Below, piece by piece: positions 8,307 to 16,381 of a stretch of 64,000 bases of DNA. Numbering within the stretch: position 1 is the first letter of the stretch; the number at the start of each line of letters is the position of its first letter. Position numbers and translations under genes: made by a program. The notes beneath the pieces were generated by a model. It had not been told where the DNA came from. It ran no database searches and saw nothing but the letters and a program-made list of their open reading frames with translations. Source of the stretch: Pseudomonas sp. UYIF39 (GTDB taxonomy: Bacteria > Pseudomonadota > Gammaproteobacteria > Pseudomonadales > Pseudomonadaceae); NCBI RefSeq assembly GCF_029963765.1, contig NZ_JALBYU010000031.1:1-64000 (forward strand), written 5' to 3'.

Positions 8307-8806
8307 GGGGTTCTCCTTGAAGCCTTGCAGCGAAAGTCCGTTTCTGAAAGTTCGAAAGACGTGAATTACCGAGCAACAAAGTTATTCGCTATTTATGAGG
8401 TTAAATAATGAATGAGTTTGAAGTTTAACGCCTGTTGGAGACTAGATAAGAGTGCGCTTGAATAGGTGTCAATAGAGTTTGCTAGTTAAGCTTGGAATCT
8501 AGCGTTATTCAGAAAAATCCTACGCATTGAAGTTAATAAGCTGCACCGCTCTGTCGACCTTTACCCTGTTTTATGGGCTTTCAGTGCGTTGCTGACGGCG
8601 AAGACCGGTTCGGTGAGGGCGCTGGGTTTGGCGAATTTTAGGCGAGGTTATTCTGTTGCAGGACATATATATGTACCGCACGCAGCGATAGAAAATTATC
8701 TATTGTTCAGGTGAGTGAATAAACGAAGAGAACGTGGCGAGGGATTTTTTAGTAGGGCTAGTTGTCACTTCCGTCCCTGGAAGTTAACAAGTAGTGAAGC
8801 AATGTT
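8307..8806. other. AT-rich intergenic region of about 500 bp
   Basis: The stretch is clearly richer in A and T than its surroundings. It contains stop codons in all frames, so no protein gene is supported. A small palindrome ACATATATATGT lies at 8663-8674. It must hold the promoter of the leftward 7542-8306 gene and the 3' end of the tcyN transcript. No convincing terminator, RNA gene or insertion sequence end was found. Confidence 0.5.
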
Positions 8807-9562
8807 TCAGTGATGATCGTTATTCAGGAACTTGCTGAGGAACTGCTTCGTCCGCTCTTCTTTCGGATTGGCAAACAGCGCCTTGGCTTCGCCTTGTTCG
8901 ACGATCACACCTTTGTCGAAAAACACCACGCGGTTCGCCACGTCCCGGGCAAAGCCCATTTCGTGGGTGACGATGACCATGGTGCGTCGCTCTTCGGCGA
9001 GGCTGCGAATGGTCGCCAGCACTTCACCCACCAGTTCCGGGTCGAGGGCTGAGGTGGGTTCGTCGAACAGAATCACTTCCGGCTCCATCGCCAGCGCGCG
9101 GGCAATCGCCACACGCTGTTGCTGACCACCGGAAAGGCGACGCGGGTACGCGTCTTCCTTGCCCGCCAGGCCGACCCTGGCTAACAGCTTTTTACCCAGG
9201 GCAACGGCTTCGGCGTGCGGGATCTTCTTGACGATGATCGGGCCTTCGATGACGTTTTCCAGGGCGGTGCGATGAGGAAACAGATTGAAGTTCTGGAACA
9301 CGAAACCCACGTGCTGGCGCAAACGTCGCACCAGGCCTTGCTGCTGGCTCAGCGGGCGGCTGCCATCGATCTCGATGTCACCGACCTTGATCCGGCCGCT
9401 GGTGGGCTCTTCCAGAAAATTCAGGCAACGCAGGAACGTGGTTTTACCCGAGCCGCTAGGCCCGATGATCGCGACCACCTCGCCTTCCTTCACTTGCAGA
9501 TCGATGCCGTTGAGCACCACTTGACCCTTGAACTGCTTTGTCAGTTTTTCCACGACAATCAT
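8807..9562 (-). CDS. tcyN: Cystine/amino-acid ABC transporter ATP-binding protein
   Basis: A 251-residue ABC ATPase of the polar amino acid (PAAT) uptake family. Walker A is GPSGSGKT (34-41), the signature is LSGGQQQRVAIARAL, Walker B is VILFDEPTSALD, and the H-loop is in IVTHEMGF. It energises import through the permease at 9567-10232, 4 bp upstream, with the binding protein at 10232-11032. Cystine as substrate is inferred from the closeness of subunits to TcyJLN (FliY/YecSC) and the adjoining D-cysteine desulfhydrase gene. Confidence 0.88.
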   Translation of the reverse strand: MIVVEKLTKQFKGQVVLNGIDLQVKEGEVVAIIGPSGSGKTTFLRCLNFLEEPTSGRIKVGDIEIDGSRPLSQQQGLVRRLRQHVGFVFQNFNLFPHRTALENVIEGPIIVKKIPHAEAVALGKKLLARVGLAGKEDAYPRRLSGGQQQRVAIARALAMEPEVILFDEPTSALDPELVGEVLATIRSLAEERRTMVIVTHEMGFARDVANRVVFFDKGVIVEQGEAKALFANPKEERTKQFLSKFLNNDHH

Positions 9563-9566
9563 TGGG

Positions 9567-10232
9567 TCAGGACTCCAGGTCGTGCCGATTGACCCGTGCT
9601 TCCAACTGGTTCTGCAGGTGCGAAAGCACCGTGGCCAGAATCCAGTAGATCAGCGCGGCGGCCAGATACATGGTGAAAATTTCAAAAGTACGGGCGGTAA
9701 TCAGCTGCGCCTGACGGAACAGTTCCGGCACCTGAATAGTGGCTGCCAGCGCGGTGTCCTTCACAAGCGAAATGAAGCTGTTGCCCAGCGGTGGCAGAGC
9801 CGTGCGCATCGCTTGCGGCAGGATGGCCCGGCGCAGGGTCTGCGCGCGGGTCATGCCGATACTCGCGGCGGCTTCCCACTGACCGCGCTCGATGGAGCTG
9901 ATCGCGGCACGCAGGATTTCGCAGGCATAGGCCGCCATGTTCAGCGAGAAGCCGATCAGGGCCGCCGGCAGCGGATCAAGTTCGATGCCCAATTGCGGCA
10001 AGCCGTAATAGATCACGAACAGTTGCACCAGCAACGGCGTGCCGCGAAAGAACGACACGTAGATGCGGGCGATCCAGCTCACCAGTTTGAAGCGGGACAG
10101 GCGCATCAACGCCAGACCAAACCCCATCACCAGGCCGAAGAACATCCCGCCCAGGCTCAGAATGACCGTGTAGTACGCGCCCTTCAGCAGGAAGGGCGCG
10201 GAATCCAGCGCGAGTTGGAAAGCTTCTTCCAT
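9567..10232 (-). CDS. tcyL: Cystine ABC transporter permease
   Basis: A 221-residue inner-membrane permease of the His/Glu/Gln/Arg/opine class with about five transmembrane helices. The EAA loop that contacts the ATPase is EAAASIGMTRAQTLRRAILPQAMR. The start codon overlaps the stop of the binding-protein gene by one base (TAATG), showing coupled translation. A single permease gene implies a homodimer, as in TcyL/YecS. Confidence 0.88.
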   Translation of the reverse strand: MEEAFQLALDSAPFLLKGAYYTVILSLGGMFFGLVMGFGLALMRLSRFKLVSWIARIYVSFFRGTPLLVQLFVIYYGLPQLGIELDPLPAALIGFSLNMAAYACEILRAAISSIERGQWEAAASIGMTRAQTLRRAILPQAMRTALPPLGNSFISLVKDTALAATIQVPELFRQAQLITARTFEIFTMYLAAALIYWILATVLSHLQNQLEARVNRHDLES

Positions 10233-11032
10233 TATTTAGTGACGTCAGCGCTGAAGTATTTTTCCGAAAGCTTTTTCAGCGTACCGTCGGCACGCAGCTT
10301 GTCGATGGCTTTGTTCACTGCTGCCAGCAATTCAGGCTCGCCTTTGCGCAGAGCGATACCGGCTTCCTGGCGGGAGAACGCTTCGCCGGCGGCGGTGGTG
10401 TCCTTCGCCTTCTTGGCGTATTCCAGCGCGGCGAGGCGGTCGATCAGAATGGCGTCGATGCGGCCGACGCGCAGATCCTGGAACTTGGTCGGATCATCGT
10501 CATAGGTCTTGATGATGGCTTTTGGCTGATTGTCCTTGAGCCACTGCTCGTAGTTGGTGCCCAGGCCTACACCGACTTTTTTGCCGGCCAGATCGGCGGC
10601 AGACTTGATGTTCAGCTCCGCAGCCTTCTTGGTCAGCACCAGCGCCTGAATCCCGGAAACGGTGTACGGCTCGGAGAAGTCATACTTCTTCTTGCGCTCT
10701 TCGGAGATGGTTACCTGGTTGATCACCGCGTCCAGACGTTTGGATTCCAGCGCCGCGAGGATGCCGTCCCATTTGGTCGGTTGCAGTTTGACCTTCACGC
10801 CCAGCTCTTTGGCCAGGGCTTCGGAGAACTCGACTTCGAAGCCGGCCAGCTTGCCGTCGGCGTCGACGAAACTGAACGGTGGGTAAGTGCCTTCCAGGCC
10901 AACGTTGATCACGCCAGCGTCTTTGATTTTTTGCAGCTGCTCACCGGCAACCGCTTGCCCCAGCAGACCGGCGCTCAGCGCCAGGCCCAGCGAACCAACC
11001 AGCAGGTTTCGACGTAGTGCGGAAAAATTCAT
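10232..11032 (-). CDS. tcyJ: Periplasmic cystine-binding protein
   Basis: A 266-residue solute-binding protein of family 3 with a signal peptide (residues 1-29, ending AVAG). The family block GLEGTYPPFSFVDADGKLAGFEVE and the downstream DAVINQVTISEERKKKYDFSEPY are both present. It resembles FliY/TcyJ of enterobacteria, which bind L-cystine and related compounds. It is the first gene of the tcyJLN set; the AT-rich 11033-11237 region in front should contain its promoter. Confidence 0.88.
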   Translation of the reverse strand: MNFSALRRNLLVGSLGLALSAGLLGQAVAGEQLQKIKDAGVINVGLEGTYPPFSFVDADGKLAGFEVEFSEALAKELGVKVKLQPTKWDGILAALESKRLDAVINQVTISEERKKKYDFSEPYTVSGIQALVLTKKAAELNIKSAADLAGKKVGVGLGTNYEQWLKDNQPKAIIKTYDDDPTKFQDLRVGRIDAILIDRLAALEYAKKAKDTTAAGEAFSRQEAGIALRKGEPELLAAVNKAIDKLRADGTLKKLSEKYFSADVTK

Positions 11033-11237
11033 GACAAGCCCCTGTGTTTTCTTATGAAGACGCTTTTAGGAATGTTGGCAAAATCGGGATTTGAACGACT
11101 GCAATATCCTGCCCTAAAGCATCGTATGCGTCTCGCTGCAAATTCGCCTGCGGCGTGACTATATGATGATGCCTTTAGATAGAAAAATATTAAATACTCA
11201 GCCTGTTATTCTTTTTTTGAATATATGGTGCCCTTGG
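11033..11237 (-). promoter_or_regulatory. AT-rich upstream region of tcyJ
   Basis: The 205 bp between dcyD and tcyJ are strongly AT-rich around 11160-11225, unlike the neighbouring genes. A region of this kind fits CysB-type control of sulfur genes, and the tauA upstream region at 21068-21185 is similar in composition. No specific CysB site can be assigned by eye, because the CysB consensus is loose. Confidence 0.35.
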
Positions 11238-11260
11238 AAAAGATCGCAGCCTTCGGCTAC
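11238..11260. repeat. REP fragment overlapping the dcyD stop codon
   Basis: AAAAGATCGCAGCC followed by TTCGGCTAC matches one end of the REP family seen at 21186-21310 and 28321-28404. On the minus strand, the TGTAG of the element supplies the TAG stop codon of dcyD. The piece may act as a partial terminator for dcyD. Confidence 0.5.
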
Positions 11261-12249
11261 AAAAAGTCTTTGTAGGCAAACAGTGCCGGCGCCCCGCCGG
11301 TGTGCAGGAAGATGATAGGGCCGTCATTGAAGCGCTGGCGGCCGATGCCATCGAGCAAACCCGCCATGGCCTTGCCGGTATAAACCGGGTCCAGCAGCAA
11401 ACCTTCCTGACTCGCCACCAGCTTCACGGCGGCCAACGTCCCGGCATTCGGTTCACCGTAGCGTGGGCCGAAATATTCGTCCCACAACTCGACCTTGAAA
11501 CTCGCTGGCAGGCTCACGCCCAGCAGCTCGGCAGTGCGTTCGGCGAGGCCCTGGACTTTCGGGCGCTGGTCTTCGTCGCTGCGAGAAACCGTGACACCAA
11601 TCACTGGCAAATCCGGCAGTGCTTCACTCAACGCCAACGCCAGACCGCTATGGGTCCCGGCGCTGCCCGAAGCCAGAACCACGGCGGCGAATGTCAGCCC
11701 GGTGTCCTTGATCTGCTCGGCCAATTCCAGCCCGGCGCGCACATAACCCAAAGCGCCCAATGCGTTGGAGCCACCAATCGGCACCAGATACGGCTTCTTG
11801 CCGTTGTTGCGTAGACGATCGGACAAGGCTTGCAGTTGTTCGTCGGCGTTGTCGAGGTTTTCCACCAGCTCGACCTTGGCGTCGAACAGGTCCAGCAACA
11901 GTCGATTGCCGTTACCGACATAGTTGGCGTCGTCGGTACCCAGGGGGTTTTCCAGCAGGGCTACGCAGCCCAGGCCAAGCTTGGCCGCAATGGCGGCAGT
12001 CTGGCGCACATGATTGGACTGAAGCGCGCCAGCGGTGATCAAGGTGTCGGCGCCTTGTGCCAGTGCATCGGCCGCCAGGTATTCGAGCTTGCGCAGCTTG
12101 TTGCCGCCCATCGCCAGCGGTGTCAGGTCATCACGCTTGACGTACACATCGCGGCCCAGCCAGGCCGACAGGCGTTCGAGTTTTTCCAGGGCGGTAGGAT
12201 GACCGAGCAGGTCGAGGCGGTTAAAGCGGGAAAGCTGTTGTTTGATCAT
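11257..12249 (-). CDS. dcyD: D-cysteine desulfhydrase (ACC deaminase-like PLP enzyme)
   Basis: A 330-residue fold-type II PLP enzyme that breaks D-cysteine to pyruvate, ammonia and sulfide. The start MIKQQLSRFNRLDLLG at 12249 gives the usual family length (E. coli DcyD 328); a GTG at 12291 would add a poor N-terminus. The lysine motif is VKRDDLTPLAMGGNKLRKLEYL, followed by TAGALQSNHVRQTAAIAAKLG. The phosphate loop is ASGSAGTHSGLALAL. It reads in the same direction as tcyJLN downstream, matching the yecSC-dcyD association and a role in using cystine as a sulfur source. ACC deaminase activity cannot be excluded. Confidence 0.85.
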   Translation of the reverse strand: MIKQQLSRFNRLDLLGHPTALEKLERLSAWLGRDVYVKRDDLTPLAMGGNKLRKLEYLAADALAQGADTLITAGALQSNHVRQTAAIAAKLGLGCVALLENPLGTDDANYVGNGNRLLLDLFDAKVELVENLDNADEQLQALSDRLRNNGKKPYLVPIGGSNALGALGYVRAGLELAEQIKDTGLTFAAVVLASGSAGTHSGLALALSEALPDLPVIGVTVSRSDEDQRPKVQGLAERTAELLGVSLPASFKVELWDEYFGPRYGEPNAGTLAAVKLVASQEGLLLDPVYTGKAMAGLLDGIGRQRFNDGPIIFLHTGGAPALFAYKDFL

Positions 12250-12441
12250 GGGGTCCGTACTGGCGGAGGGAGATGACAGGACTATAGGCACGCCTATTTA
12301 GCGGGGCAACTGCCAATCGCCTTATGCCAAAAAGTGCTGAGTACAGCGCAATCGGTTCTTAATTCGGCTTCCAGGCCATGCCGTAAAGTAATCGCCGTTG
12401 ACGCGGCCAGACAGTCCGGCCGCCCGTAAGGAGTTTTTACC

Positions 12442-13368
12442 GTGAGCGAGCGTTCCAGTCATTGGCAACTGCAGACCATCGTCAGCCAACTGCGCACGGC
12501 GCGTGACCAGTGGCGCTTACAAAATGGCCGCGCCAGCACCGAACAGGGCGGTCGCGAGTTGCCTTCCCGAGCGGCCATGGCTGAGATTCTCGAAGCCCTC
12601 TGTGGCGCGTTGTTCCCGATGCGCCTGGGACCGGTGGATTTGCGCGAGGAAAGTGAAGACTTCTACGTCGGCCACACGCTGGACGTTGCATTGAACGCGT
12701 TGCTGGCTCAGGCGCGACTCGAATTGCGCTACGCCTCTTGCCACAGTGCCCAGGCCGACACTGAAGTCGAGGCCAAAACGATTCAGATCATTCAGGACTT
12801 CGCCCTCGCATTGCCGGAGCTGCGCAGTCTGCTCGACACCGACGTGCTGGCGGCCTATCACGGCGATCCGGCGGCTCGCAGCGTCGATGAAGTGTTGTTG
12901 TGCTATCCGGGGATTCTGGCGGTGATTCACCATCGCCTGGCCCATCATTTGTACCGATCCGGGTTGCCGCTGCTGGCGCGAATCAGCGCGGAAATCGCCC
13001 ACTCGGCCACCGGCATCGACATTCATCCTGGTGCGCAGATTGGTCGCAGTTTCTTCATCGATCACGGGACGGGTGTGGTGATCGGCGAGACCGCGATCAT
13101 CGGCGAGCGTGTGCGGATTTATCAGGCCGTGACTTTGGGCGCCAAGCGCTTCCCGGCGGATGAAGACGGCCAGTTGCAGAAGGGGCAACCGCGACATCCG
13201 ATTGTCGAGGATGACGTGGTGATCTATGCCGGTGCGACGATTCTGGGGCGGATCACCATCGGCAAGGGCTCGACCATTGGCGGCAATGTCTGGCTGACCC
13301 GCAGCGTGCCGGCGGGGAGCAACCTGACTCAGGCGAATCTGCAGCATGATGACGGGGCGCAGAAGTAA
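12442..13368 (+). CDS. cysE: Serine O-acetyltransferase (EpsC/CysE-like)
   Basis: A 308-residue enzyme transferring acetyl from acetyl-CoA to L-serine, giving O-acetylserine for cysteine synthesis. The start is GTG at 12442 with AAGGAG 8 bp upstream. The C-terminal half is a left-handed beta helix of hexapeptide repeats (about 185-295) with the catalytic HSATGIDIHPGAQIG and FFIDHGTGVVIGETA blocks. The long N-terminal extension fits the EpsC-type rather than short CysE forms. It is divergent from dcyD, so this area gathers several cysteine functions. Confidence 0.9.
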   Translation: MSERSSHWQLQTIVSQLRTARDQWRLQNGRASTEQGGRELPSRAAMAEILEALCGALFPMRLGPVDLREESEDFYVGHTLDVALNALLAQARLELRYASCHSAQADTEVEAKTIQIIQDFALALPELRSLLDTDVLAAYHGDPAARSVDEVLLCYPGILAVIHHRLAHHLYRSGLPLLARISAEIAHSATGIDIHPGAQIGRSFFIDHGTGVVIGETAIIGERVRIYQAVTLGAKRFPADEDGQLQKGQPRHPIVEDDVVIYAGATILGRITIGKGSTIGGNVWLTRSVPAGSNLTQANLQHDDGAQK

Positions 13369-13419
13369 GCCCGGAAATCTCTACTGACCGGACTGCCCTC
13401 ATCGTCGGAACGCCGCCCG

Positions 13420-13505
13420 GAGCAAGCTCGCTCCCACATGGTTTTTCTGTTGTGTGCACATTGTGTTCGACGCAGGTCCCCTGTGGGAGCGAGCTTGCTC
13501 GCGAT
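13420..13505. repeat. REP doublet, GAGCGAGCTTGCTCGC type
   Basis: Two inverted copies of the common P. fluorescens-type REP (GAGCAAGCTCGCTCCCAC at 13420-13437 and GTGGGAGCGAGCTTGCTCGC at 13483-13502) lie behind cysE. This family is also present at 17459-17523 and 57188-57277. Confidence 0.85.
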
Positions 13506-13649
13506 TGGATTTCAAACCGAGCCGGGATAATGGCATTTAGCTAATTTCCCACTGAACGAATCCTCCAAACCCCGCGTCATACCCTTCCTTGAGCTAGCGT
13601 ACGAATAGTGCCGCCGAGCCTTGCGATTAGTCCTTAGCACCCTATTCAT

Positions 13650-13679
13650 GTTTAACTTGAACGCTCATTCAAGTTAAAC
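13650..13679. promoter_or_regulatory. Perfect palindrome, candidate BetI operator of betT
   Basis: Arms GTTTAACTTGAA and TTCAAGTTAAAC, each 12 bp and perfectly complementary, flank a 6-bp centre CGCTCA, about 92 bp upstream of the betT start. The inner TTGAACGCTCATTCAA resembles operators of the TetR-family repressor BetI that controls choline genes. There is no T-run after it, so a terminator is less likely. Assignment to BetI is by analogy. Confidence 0.5.
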
Positions 13680-13770
13680 CGCCGGTTTGCTGCCCGCTCA
13701 CAACAGGAGGCTTGCCTTTGCCGAGTCCGTTATTGATTGCCCTGTTTCATCCCCTCGAGGTGCACCTTTC

Positions 13771-15765
13771 ATGAGTGCATCGCCCACCCCCGCCAGCGGT
13801 CAGGTCCGCATGAATCCGCCGGTGTTTTACTTCTCGGCGACGTTCATTTTGCTGTTCGGCATCATCGTCATCGCCATGCCTGAACAGGCCGGCGCCTGGC
13901 TTCTGGAAGCGCAAAACTGGGCGGCCAACACGGTCGGCTGGTACTACATGCTCGCGATGACCCTGTATCTGGTCTTCGTGGTGGTCACCGCCTTGTCCGG
14001 CTACGGCAAGATCAAGCTCGGTGCCGACCACGACGAACCCGAATTCAGTTATCTGTCCTGGGCCGGCATGCTGTTCGCTGCCGGCATCAGCATCACGCTG
14101 TTCTTCTTTTGCGTGTCCGAACCACTGACCCATTTGGCGCAACCGCCGCAAGGCGAGGCCGGCACGGCGGATGCAGCGCGTCAGGCGATGCAGATTCTGT
14201 TTCTGCACTGGGGCCTGCACGGCTGGGGTGTGTTCGCTTTCGTCGGCATGGCGCTGGCTTATTTTGCCTACCGTCACAACCTGCCGCTGGCCCTGCGTTC
14301 GGCGCTCTATCCGCTGATCGGCAAGCGCATCAACGGCCCCATCGGTTACGCGGTGGACGGCTTCGGCATCATCGCCACGGTGTTCGGCCTTGGTGCCGAC
14401 ATGGGCTTTGGCGTGTTGCACCTCAACTCGGGTCTGGACTATCTGTTCGGCATCGCTCACACCCAGTGGATTCAGGTCGGCCTGATCACGCTGATGATGG
14501 GCGCGGCGATCATCGTGGCGGTGTCTGGCGTCGATAAAGGTGTGCGGGTGATGTCCGACATCAACATGCTGCTGGCCTGCGCGCTGCTGCTGTTCGTGTT
14601 ATTCGCCGGCCCGACTCAGCATTTGCTCAACACCTTGATCCAGAACATCGGCGACTACCTCGGTGCGTTGCCGATGAAGAGTTTCGACCTGTACGCCTAT
14701 GACAAACCCAGTGACTGGCTGGGCGGTTGGACGGTGTTCTACTGGGCCTGGTGGATTGCATGGTCGCCGTTCGTGGGCCTGTTCATCGCACGGATTTCCC
14801 GTGGCCGGACCATCCGCGAATTCGTCTTCGGCGTGCTGCTGATCCCGCTCGGCTTCACCCTCGCGTGGATGTCGATCTTTGGCAACAGCGCCATCGATCA
14901 AGTCCTCAATCACGGCATGAGCGCACTCGGCATGTCGGCCATCGATAACCCATCGATGACTCTCTACCTGCTGCTGGAAACCTACCCGTGGAGCAAAACC
15001 GTCATCGCGGTCACGGTGTTCATCAGCTTCGTGTTCTTCGTGACGTCTGCCGACTCCGGCACTGTGGTGCTGTCGACACTGTCCGCCAAGGGCGGCAACC
15101 CGGATGAAGACGGGCCGAAATGGCTTCGGGTGTTCTGGGGCGCGATGACCGCGTTGGTGACCAGTGCGCTACTGTTCTCCGGCAGCATCGATGCGCTGAA
15201 GTCAGCGGTGGTGCTGACCTCGTTGCCGTTCTCGATGATCTTGCTGCTGATGATGTGGGGGCTGCACAAGGCGTTCTACCTGGAGTCGCAGAAACAGATC
15301 GCGCAACTGCATTCGCTGGCACCGGTGTCCGGATCGCGGCGTGGCGGCTGGCGTCAACGCCTGAGCCAGGCCGTGCATTTCCCGTCACGGGATGAGGTCT
15401 ATCGCTTCCTCGATACGACGGTGCGCCCGGCAATTGAAGAAGTCTCAGCGGTCTTCGTCGAGAAGGGCTTGAAAGTGGTCACTCAGCCGGACCCGACCAA
15501 CGACAACGTCAGCCTGGAAATCGGTCATGGCGAGGAGCATCCGTTCATTTACCAGGCGCAGATGCGCGGCTACTTCACGCCGTCCTTCGCCCGTGGCGGC
15601 ATGGGTTCCAAGGAGCTCAACAACCGTCGTTATTACCGGGCTGAAGTGCATCTTGCAGAGGGCAGTCAGGACTACGATCTGGTGGGTTACACCAAGGAGC
15701 AGATCATCAACGACATCCTCGATCAGTACGAACGGCACATGCAGTTCTTGCATTTGGTGCGTTGA
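13771..15765 (+). CDS. betT: BetT-type choline/betaine transporter (BCCT family)
   Basis: A 664-residue inner-membrane carrier of the BCCT family with about 12 helices and a long C-terminal cytoplasmic tail (about 505-664), typical of BetT-type choline carriers. The family tryptophan segment WTVFYWAWWIAWSPFVGLFIAR is present, as is GISITLFFFCVSEPLTHL. The start is the ATG at 13771 (MSASPTPASG); the frame from 13687 is longer but has no support. A perfect palindrome at 13650-13679 may be its operator. Choline, linked to osmoprotection, is the most likely substrate; carnitine or betaine remain possible. Confidence 0.85.
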   Translation: MSASPTPASGQVRMNPPVFYFSATFILLFGIIVIAMPEQAGAWLLEAQNWAANTVGWYYMLAMTLYLVFVVVTALSGYGKIKLGADHDEPEFSYLSWAGMLFAAGISITLFFFCVSEPLTHLAQPPQGEAGTADAARQAMQILFLHWGLHGWGVFAFVGMALAYFAYRHNLPLALRSALYPLIGKRINGPIGYAVDGFGIIATVFGLGADMGFGVLHLNSGLDYLFGIAHTQWIQVGLITLMMGAAIIVAVSGVDKGVRVMSDINMLLACALLLFVLFAGPTQHLLNTLIQNIGDYLGALPMKSFDLYAYDKPSDWLGGWTVFYWAWWIAWSPFVGLFIARISRGRTIREFVFGVLLIPLGFTLAWMSIFGNSAIDQVLNHGMSALGMSAIDNPSMTLYLLLETYPWSKTVIAVTVFISFVFFVTSADSGTVVLSTLSAKGGNPDEDGPKWLRVFWGAMTALVTSALLFSGSIDALKSAVVLTSLPFSMILLLMMWGLHKAFYLESQKQIAQLHSLAPVSGSRRGGWRQRLSQAVHFPSRDEVYRFLDTTVRPAIEEVSAVFVEKGLKVVTQPDPTNDNVSLEIGHGEEHPFIYQAQMRGYFTPSFARGGMGSKELNNRRYYRAEVHLAEGSQDYDLVGYTKEQIINDILDQYERHMQFLHLVR

Positions 15766-15773
15766 TCGAACAC

Positions 15774-16034
15774 TCACGTCTCGGTGGTCAACACCATGAA
15801 CAACACCAGCGCCGCCACCGGTACACCGAACACGGCGCTGCCGACCACCAGTTCCGTGCTGAACGGCTGGCCGGCATTGACCATGCCGACCGCGCCGTTA
15901 ATCAACGTCAGCGCCAGCCACAGCACGACAAAGCTGAAGGCCAGGGTCTGGCGGCTGAAGCCGATTTTCTCGCCGATGAACAGCATCAGCGCCAGGAGGA
16001 TCAGGCCGAAGGTGATGATGATTGTGGTGTGCAT
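15774..16034 (-). CDS. Small membrane protein, function unknown
   Basis: An 86-residue very hydrophobic protein with three predicted transmembrane helices (about 5-23, 32-51 and 60-82), beginning MHTTIIITFGLILLALMLF. Not recognised. It converges on betT, whose stop codon is only 6 bp away. An AAAGGACGG ribosome-binding site lies just upstream of the ATG, which supports real coding. Confidence 0.7.
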   Translation of the reverse strand: MHTTIIITFGLILLALMLFIGEKIGFSRQTLAFSFVVLWLALTLINGAVGMVNAGQPFSTELVVGSAVFGVPVAALVLFMVLTTET

Positions 16035-16114
16035 GGTGTATCCGTCCTTTAGATGTGTGCTGTCTGTATAGCCTGCTCGCGATTGGGGTCACCTCGGTAT
16101 CAGTTTGAGCATAG

Positions 16115-16240
16115 TTAAACCAACCCACCATTAACCCGCAGGATTTGCCCGTTGACCCAACCCGAATCCGGGCCGACCAGGAAGGGCACGACGCGGGAAA
16201 TATCTTCTGGCTGCGCCAGGCGACGCAGAGCATGGGAACG
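16115..16240 (-). pseudogene. C-terminal remnant of a short-chain dehydrogenase
   Basis: On the minus strand the frame ending at the TAA at 16115-16117 reads LRRLAQPEDISRVVPFLVG and then WVNGQILRVNGGLV. That is the typical C-terminal end of an SDR enzyme (cofactor-side PEDI helix and the WVNGQ...VNGG tail). Nothing upstream continues the SDR fold: the similarity stops near 16240 and the mgrA promoter region begins. It is therefore a deletion remnant of about 40 codons. Confidence 0.7.
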
Positions 16241-16381
16241 ATCAGCTGACGGCAAAGATGAAATCTGTGAAACGTTTCAGCATTTTCTCGGGTCCGAGGT
16301 TTATCGGCGTTTGTCTGGGCGTATGCTGGGCAACTTGCGAAGCAGTCGATACCAACTTCAAGACAGACAAGAGAGGATTCG

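Noticed and set aside
8663..8674. ACATATATATGT palindrome in AT-rich DNA
   Set aside because: Simple alternating TA sequence, likely chance in AT-rich DNA; no second copy seen.
13771..15765. Possibility that the BCCT carrier is a taurine transporter because of nearby tau genes
   Set aside because: The long C-terminal tail and the choline-type tryptophan segment favour BetT; tauABC already supplies taurine import.
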